A DNA stretch of 64,000 nt from NCBI GenBank assembly GCA_963799455.1, contig CAWCXF010000007.1, positions 496,001 through 560,000 of the forward strand. Direction: 5' to 3'. This DNA comes from CAWCXF01 sp963799455. Its GTDB lineage: Bacteria; Pseudomonadota; Alphaproteobacteria; Rhodobacterales; Rhodobacteraceae. The position numbers were made by a program, and so were the translations under genes. Shown here piece after piece: positions 47,201 through 56,200 of this stretch; position 1 is the first letter of the stretch, and every line of letters begins with the position of its first letter. The notes under the pieces are model-generated. The model was not told the DNA's origin, searched no databases, and worked only from the letters and a program-made list of their open reading frames with translations.

Positions 47201-50200
47201 CGGCGTCACCTCGTCGGACTTCGACAAGGCCGCGGGCGACGCGGTGGCGTCCTTCCCCGCGACCTGGGACGCGCTGACGCTCACCTCCCCGCAGGTGGTG
47301 GACGGCCCCGCGCCCGACGCCTTCGCCGGCGTCTCGCTGGGCGATCTGTCGGACGATCCCGCCACCCCCACCGACCTCGGCACCCTGGCCACGGGCGACA
47401 GCGTGCTGCGCGCGACCCAGCAGGGGGACAACGAGCCCGGCGGGCGCGACTACGACTACGTGACCTTCACCGTCGCCGAGGGGCAGGCGCTCGACCGGCT
47501 GGTCCTCTCGGGCTTCCAGACCGACGACCCGGCGAACCAGGGCTTCCTCGGCCTGATCGAGGGCGCGACCATGCCCGCTCCGCCGCAGAGCCCGGCCGAG
47601 CAAGCCGCGCTCTCCGCGCAGCTCCTGGGCGGCGTGCTCACGGGCGGCAGCGGGGGCCTCGGCGTGGGCGCCGACCTCCTGGGCGAGGACGGCCTCGGCT
47701 CCGGCGAGGTCCAGGGCCAGGCGACGATGGACTTCGACGCCCCGCTGGGCGCCGGCACCTACACGCTGTGGTTCAGCCAGGGCGGCGCGCCCGCGACCAC
47801 GACGCTCCAGTTCTCAGTCTCCGAGGTGACGATGCCGACCACCCTCTCGATCTCCGCCGCCCCCTCCGTGCTCGAAGGGGGGGACGACGGCGCGACCACG
47901 CTGGCCTTCCCGCTCCTCGCGCCGGGCTTCGAGGGCGAGATGACCGTGAGCTACGCCGCAGGCGGCGTCGCCGGCTCGCAGCTCGTGACCTTCGCGGGCG
48001 GCACCGGCACGCTCGAGGTCGCCGTCCCGCAGGATGACGTGGACACCGGCGGCACCACCGTGACGGTGACGCTGACCGGCGCCACCGCCGGCGGCGAGGC
48101 CGTGGCGATCGACGCGGGCGCGGCCTCGGCCGCCGGCACCGTGACCGAGGACGACGGCGCCACCGGCGCGGGCGGGGCCGGCCCGGACGACGACCTCGAC
48201 GGCGACGGGGTCGCCAACGCGGCCGACGCGGACGCCGACGGCGACGGCGTGGCCGACGAGGCGGAGACCTTCCGCTACGACGCCACCGATTCGGGTCGGG
48301 CGCTGGCGCCCGGCCAGAGCGTGACGCTCGACTTCGCCACCGACGGCACGCCGTGGCAGAACGGCCTGACGGGCGCGCTCGTCAGCTCGAAGGCGGGCGA
48401 GTCCGAGGTCGATCTCTCCGACGCCTCCGTCTCGGGAGGAGCGCTGACGATCACCGCCACGGCCGGCGACCACTTCAAGACCACCAACACCCAGAAGAAC
48501 GCGTTCGTGTCGGCCTACAGCGCGCCTGAGGGCCTGCGCGTCGAGGCCGTCATCGCGGCGCCGGACTTCGACCCGTCCGACGCGGCGCAGTCGCTGTCGA
48601 AGAACTACCAGGCGGCCGGCGTCGTGATCGGCACCTCGCAGGACAACCTCGTCAAGGCCGTGTTCGGCCGCGCGGGGCCGCAGCTCCAGCTCGCCGAGGA
48701 CAAGGGCTCGGCGACGGGCGCGGAGAAGAACACCACCCTGTCGGCCGGCTTCGACTACGCCCAGGCGGCCTCGGTCGTCATCGCGCTGGAGGTGTTCGCG
48801 GACGCCGGCGCCGCCTTCGCCAAGGGGACGGCGACGTTCCTCGGCGCGGACGGGCAGCCGCTCGCGGGCTTCGAGTCCGTCTCGATGGGCCAGATCCCGC
48901 TCACCGGCCCGCTCGCGGCGCAGGTCCTCGCCGGCGAGCCGATCGGCGCGGGCGTGATCCAGACCTCGACCCAGTCGGGCACCGACTTCGACGTCTCCTA
49001 CGAGAGCCTGACGGTGACGGCGCTGGGCGAGCCCGTCTCGGGCGGCGAGGTGACCATCGCCGCCGCTCCGAGCGTGCTCGAGGGCGGCGACGAGGGGGTC
49101 ACGGCGCTGGCCTTCGACCTCGCCACGACGGGCGCCGACGGCGCCGTGACGGTGGACTACGAGGTGGACGGCGTGGCCGCCCAGGCCGTGGTGGCCTTCG
49201 CGGACGGCGCGGGCCAGCTCGTGATCGAGGTGCCCAACGACGACCTCGCCTCGGGCGTCGCCACGCGCACCGTCACGCTGACCGGTGTCGGCGGGGGCGC
49301 GAGCTTGGGCGCCGAGGTGAGCGCCACCGGCACCGTGATCGAGGACGACTTCGCGCCCACGGTCGATCAGGGCGTGGCCGCGCAGGCCGCGGCGCAGGGC
49401 GCGACCTTCGTCTTCGCCGTGCCGGCCGACGCCTTCACTGATGCCGACAGCGCGCTGACGCTGACGGCGACGCTGGCCGACGGCAGCCCGCTGCCGGCCT
49501 GGCTCGCCTTCGACGGGTCGGTCTTCTCCGGCACGCCCGGCGCGGACGACGCCGGCCCGATCTCCGTCCTGGTGACGGCGAGCGACGGCTCCAACGCGCC
49601 CGCCCAGGCCGGCTTCGAGCTGACCGTGGGCGCGGAGCCCGGCAACGCGGCGCCCACCACCGCGCCGATCGACGCGGGGAGCGCGCTCGAGACCGCCGAT
49701 CCGGTCGTGATCGACCTGCTGGCCAACGCGGCGGACGTGGACGGCGACGCGCTGAGCGTGATCGACGTCACCGTCACCGACGGCGGCGGCCGCGTGGTGT
49801 CGAGCATGCTCGACGGCGCGCTGCTGACGATCGACCCGACCGTCCTCGCGGGCGTGCTGGAGGCCGGCGAGAGCGAGACGATCACCGTGACCTACACCAT
49901 CGAGGACGGCCAGGGCGGCTCCACGCCCGGCGTGGCCAGCCTGGTCGTGGAGGGCGTGGACGGCTCGCTCGTCTGGTACCTCGACGCCGACGGCGACGGC
50001 TTCGGCTCGGACGCCGACGCGCTCACCGCCGAGGAGCAGCCCGCGGGCTACGTGGCCGAAGGGGGCGATCCCGACGACGACGACGCGTCGGTCTATCCCG
50101 GCGCGCCGGAGGTCAACGACGGGAAGGACAACGACGGCGACGGCGCGGTGGACGAGGACAACTCGGCGCCGGTGCTCGCGGCCGACGAGGCCAGCGTGGC

Positions 50201-53200
50201 CTCGGGCCAGTCGCTGGTGATCCCGGCGCTCGATCTGCTGGCCGACGACATCGACGCGGACGGCGACGCGCTCGCCGTCACCGGGGTCGGCAACGCGCAG
50301 AACGGCACCGTGTCCTTCGACGCGGCGCTGGGCGTCGTGACCTTCACGCCCGACGCGGGCTTCACCGGGTCCGCCTCGTTCGACTACACCGTGTCGGACG
50401 GCTTCGGCGGCACCGCCACGACGAGCGTCGCGGTCGAGGTCACCGAGGCCGACGACGCGCTGGTCGAGACGCCCCTGGCGCTCGGCGCGGGCACGCTGAC
50501 CTCCTACGGAACCGACGTCGGGAGCAGCGGTCAGGACCGCACCGGCGCCGAGGGTGCCCAGGTCTCGGGCTCCGACGTCACGCTGGCCGGCAACTCGTGG
50601 AAGGCCATCGTCCTGCCCGAGCCGATCACCGTCGCCGAGGGCACCGTGCTGCGCTTCGACTACGCCTCGGCCAACATCGCCGAGATCGTCGGCATCGGCC
50701 TCGACGCGGACGCGCTGGCCAAGAACGGCGGCACGGCGGTGTTCCAGATCGCGGGCACCCAGAGCCTCGCGGTCGCCGACCAGTCCTACCGGACCTACGC
50801 CACGCCCGGCGCGACGGCGTCCTTCGAGATCGACCTGAGCGGCTTCGCGGGCCAGACCTTCGACCGGCTGGTGGTGTTCCACGACCAGGACCGCGACCCC
50901 GCCTCCTCGCTGGGCACGTTCTCGAACGTCCGCCTCGCGGCGCCGGCGGGGGCCAACGTCGCGCCCGAGGCGGGCGACGACGCGGCCGAGATCGCCTCGG
51001 GTTCGACGCTGACGATCCAAGCAGCCGACCTGCTGGCGAACGACACGGACGCCGACGGCGGCGCGCTGTCGGTGATCGCGGTGTCGAACGCCGCGAACGG
51101 CACGGCGACGCTCGCCGATGGGGTCGTGAGCTTCACGCCGTCGGGCGGATTCACCGGCTCGGCGTCCTTCGACTACACCGTCTCGGACGGCCGGGGCGGG
51201 CTCGACACGGCCACGGTCTCCGTCACGGTGACCGCGCCCGACGACGGCGGCGCCTCGACGCCGATCGACTTCTCGGCCGCCCCGATCACGTCCTACGACG
51301 ACCAGGACACGACGCCGGGCGCGGGCTTCGCGGTGGGCGACGGCGGCGCGAGCCTCCAGCTCACGGGCAACACCTGGAAGAAGATCGCGCTGCCCGCGGG
51401 CGCAGGCCTCATCACCGAGGACACGGTGCTGCGCTTCGACATGACCCTGCTCGGGTCGGCGGGCGAGATCATCGGCATCGGGCTCGAGACCGACAACTCG
51501 TTCCGCTCGCCCGGCGACGCGCTCTTCCAGCTCGCCGGCCGGCAGAACTTCGGCTCCCAGGCCTCGCGCGCCTATTTCGGCCAGGCGGGCGGCACGGGCG
51601 AGACGGTCGGCTACGAGATCGACCTCGGCGCCTTCGCCGGGCAGTCGTTCTCGTCGCTGGTGCTGCTCGCGGACGACGACCGGGATGCTGCGATCGACGT
51701 GCGCTTCTCCAACGTGGCCCTCGTGGAGCCCGGCGAGGGCGACACGGGCGGCGGCACCGGCACGGGCCAGGCCCCGGCCATCTTCGGCGGCGCCATCGCC
51801 GACGCGACGGTGACCGAGGATCTGGCGTTCGAGTTCGAGCTGCCGATCACCGACGCGGACACCCCGCGCGATCAGCTGACCTTCACCTACGAGGGCCTGC
51901 CCGAGTTCGTGCAGACCACGGACGGGCTGCTGACGGGGACGCCGACAAACGACGACGTGGGCACCTACGCGATCACCGTCACGGCGACCGACCCCGAGGG
52001 CAACGCGGTCAGCGACACGTTCAACCTCACGGTGGACAACGTCAACGACGCGCCCGAGGTCACGGGCGCGCTCGCGGACCGCGGCGCGGTGCTGGGCGCG
52101 GGCTTCTCGATGCCGCTTCCCCAAGGCGTGTTCACCGACGTGGACGCGGGCGACGTGCTGACCTACGCCGCCACGGGGCTCCCCGAGGGCGTGACGATCG
52201 ACCCCGCCACGGGCGCGATCTCGGGCACGCCGACCCAGGCGGGCCAGTTCGAGATCACCGTGACGGCGAGCGACGGCGAGGCCGAGGCCTCCACCGGCTT
52301 CACGCTCGACGTGGCCTCCGGGCCCCCGCGCGAGGAGATCGTGATCGAGGCCGAGGACTTCACGGGCCTCGGCGACGGCGGCGGCTTCTCCGCCCAGTTC
52401 GCCTCGACCGCCTCGGGCAGCCAGGTGATCCGCCTCGGCAACGGCGCGAGCGGGTCGGTCTCGACCGACCTCGGGGCGGCGGGGCTCGTCCCCGGCACCT
52501 ACGACCTCGCGGTGCGCGCCTACGACGAGACCGACGGCGCCTCGACGCTGCGGGTGCTCATCGACCGCGGCGACGGCTCTGCGCCCCAGCTGCTGGGCGA
52601 GTTCCAGCTCGACGCGACGGGCCTGCCGGGTCAGGGCACCGCGACCCAGGCCGGCAACCTGAGGGATCTGGTGGTTCAGGGCGTCTCCGTGACCGAGGGC
52701 GCGCAGCTGATCCTCGAAGGCACGGCTCGGGGCGGCGAGTACCTGCGCACCGACCTCGTGCGCTTCACGCCCGTGGACGACGCGGCCGCGCAGTTCACCT
52801 CGCCCGCCGCGCTCAGCGTGGTCGAGGGGGGCACCGCGGTGGGTGGTGTCGTGGCCATGGACCCTGAAGGCCAGGCCGTGACCTACGCCATCGCCGGGGG
52901 CGCGGACGCCGCGCTCTTCGCCATCGACGCCTCGACGGGCGCGCTGTCGTTCCTGGCGGCGCCGGACTTCGAGGCGCCGGCGGACGCGGGCGCGAACAAC
53001 GTCTACGACGTCGTGGTCTCGGCCTCCGACGGCACCACCACGGCGACCCAGGCGATCGCCGTGACGGTGACGAACGGCGGCGAGGGTCCGGCGATCTCCG
53101 GGCCCGCCGCGGTCTCGGTCGCGGAGAATCAGACCGAGGTGGCGGCCTACGCGGCCACGGATCCCGAAGGGGACGCGATCACCTTCTCGATCGCGGGCGG

Positions 53201-56200
53201 CGCGGACGCCGGCGCGTTCACCATCGACCCGGCCACGGGCGTGCTGTCCTTCGTCTCGGCGCCCGACTTCGAGGCGCCGGGCGACGCGGGGGCCGACGGC
53301 ACCTACGACGTGATCGTCGCCGCCTCGGACGGGGCGGGCACCGACACGGCCGCCCTCGCGGTCACCGTGACGGACGCGAACGACGCGCCCGAGGCCGCGG
53401 CCGACCCGGCCGACCAGGCGGGAACCGTGGGCGCGGCGCTCTCGCTGCCGCTCCCGGGGCTCTTCTCCGACCAGGACGGCGACGCGCTGAGCTACGCGCT
53501 GGTGGACGACGGCGGGTCGGGTGTCACGCTCGACGGCGACGCGCTCGTCGGCACGCCCACGGCGGCGGGCCGCTACGATGTGACGGTCTCGGCCTCCGAC
53601 GGCGGCGCGCCGGTGGAGACCACCTTCACGCTCGTGGTCACCGAGACGGCCGCGGAGGGTCCGTTCGGCGCCGTGGGGCCGAGCCAAGATCTCGACGGGG
53701 ACTCCATCGCTAACGCCTCCGACGGGGACGTGGACGGCGACGGGACGGCCAACGCGGCCGATCCTTTCGCCTACGACGCGGGCGACGGCGTGCTGCTGGC
53801 GACCGGCGCGGCGATCGACCTGACCTTCGACATCGACGGCACGCCTTATGAGAACGGGCTCACCGGCCTGATGCAGGGCGGCCTGAAGGGCAGCTCGGCG
53901 CTCTCGGCCTTCGACGAGGAGACCGGCACGGCGCGGGTCGAGAACGGCAAGCTGATCGTCCTGGCCTCGAACGGCGACACGGGCGGCACCAACAACCCCG
54001 AGGACGACTACCAGGTCGGCGTGAAGAACCGCGCCTTCGTGGTCGAGAGCCGGGTCGAGAACCCGTTCCAGACCAAGGCCGCGGCGAATTTCGACCAGCT
54101 CGGCCTGCACGTCGCGGTCGACAGCTCGGACTTCGCCAAGTTCGTGTTCGGCTTCTCGGGCGGCGCGGTCGAGTTCTCGGTCCAGACCGACGAGGTCGAG
54201 ACCAAGGCCACCGGCGGCAACCAGGCGCTGCCGGTCGCGCTCTCGGGCTTCGCCGCGCTCGACATGCGGCTCGCGGTCGAGGCCACCTCGGCGACCTCGG
54301 CCACGCTGACGGCCCAGGCCACCTTCCTCGACGGGTCGGGCAACCCGATCCCCGGGGCCACCGACGTGAGCTTCGGCTCGCTGACGGTGGGCGGCGCGCT
54401 CGCCGCAGCGCTCTTCGACGAGGGCGTGGGCGTCGGCGCCGGGGTCACCCAGACCCAGGTCGGCGGTCCGAACGCGCCCTTCGAGGCGGTGTTCGATCGC
54501 CTCACCGTCACCGCGACCGAAGGCGGCGACACGGGTGGCGGCACGGGTGGCGGCACGGGCGGCGGCACCGGGGGCGGGGACGGCGGCACGCCGGCGAGCG
54601 CGGCCGAGGCCTTCGCGGCGCAGGGCGACCTCGTGACCTCCGCGAGCTACGGCTCGAACGCGGTGGGCGCGGCCATGCTCGAGATCATGACGGGCGTGGA
54701 CGCGATCGACGCCTCGAACTACGGCGCCAACTCGTTCAAGGTCACGAACGTGGGCGACAAGAAGATCTCGGCGATCTTCATTGACGTGTCGGGCGCGCTC
54801 TACCCCGACAGCGTGTTCGATCCCGACGGCAAGGGCGGCGACAGCGCCACCAAGGCGTGGGCGGTCAACAACGCGGGCGGCACCGGCGGCTACGTGTCTG
54901 GCTCGGGCTACTTCCTGCCGGGACCGGACCCGATCCCGAACTCCGGGGGCTCGGGCGGGGCGTCGAACGGCGGCTTCCGCGGCGCGATGGTCAAGTTCGA
55001 CCCGACCGTCTCGGGCGGCTTCCAGATCGGCGAGACGGTAGGCTTCTCGGGCGACATGGACCCCAACTCGATCGCCGGGATGGCGAAGTCCGGCGCCTCG
55101 GGCGTCGACACCGGCGCGATCTCCGGCTGGGACGTGGGCGGCGTGGCCGGGCACGAGCTGATCGGCTCGTCCTTCACGGTGCTGTTCGACGACGGCACCA
55201 CGGCGACGGGCGATCTGATGAGCGACAAGAGCGCCTCGGGCTCCTACACGCTGGCCACGCAAGCGGGCGGCGCGCAGGCCCCCGGCCTCACCGTGGGCGG
55301 CGTCGCGGCCGGCGGCACGGGCACCTACGGTGTCACCGCGCCTTCGGTGATCGTCACCGGCGAGCCCGGCGAGACGGTGCGGATCACGCTGACCAAGGGC
55401 TTCGACCCGGTCACCAACGAGACGGGCGGCATCGACGCCCTCGTCGCGGCCCGGCTCGACCGCTACGACTTCAAGGCCTCGAACAACTTCGACAGCCAGA
55501 GCGTGGACGTGGTGATCGGCGCCGACGGCTCGTACGACGCCACCGGGCTCTTCGCCTACGACGACGCGCCGGCCAACAACAAGGCGGACTTCGCCGGCTC
55601 CGACACGGCGCCCTTGGGCTTCGTGGCCTCCGTCATCGACCCCTCGACCGGCCTGCCGGTCAGCCCGGTGACGGCGCCCGTCTACCTCGCCAACCAGGGC
55701 GGCCCGGTCACGGGCGGCGCGGGCGGCGGCGCAGGCGGCGGTGGCGAGCCCGAGCCCTCGGGCTACTGGCTGGCCGAGGGCGGCGCGCTCAAGGTCCAGT
55801 TCGAGGACGTCATGGGCGCCAACCCGCCCTCGGGCTGGACCTACGTGGCCGAAGGGCAGGGCAACCCCGGCGCGCAGGGGGCCCACTACTACTGGGGCGC
55901 CGAGTCGAGCAGCACGGGGCTGAACGCCAACCCGAGCCAGGGCCTGTTCGAGACCTCGTTCTACATCGCGGAGGCCGGCACCTACAACCTGAGCGTGCGC
56001 TCGGCGCGCGACACCAACAGCCCGTCGGACGCGCGCAACGACATCTGGGTGCGGATCGACGACGACACCTCGGCGCTGGTGCCCTCGGGCACCGACCCGC
56101 TCGAGAAGGACGACGGCTTCGTCAAGCTGTTCGGCGCGAGCACGAGCTGGGGCTACTCGACCCGGTTCGACGACACCACCGACGACAACAACCCGCTCGC

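Noticed and set aside
41073..47603. 2,176-residue open frame on the minus strand, opposite the giant gene
   Set aside because: It is an antisense shadow of a gene with very high third-position GC. Its translation is a run of Arg, Val, Gly, His and Asp-rich low-complexity sequence with no domain.
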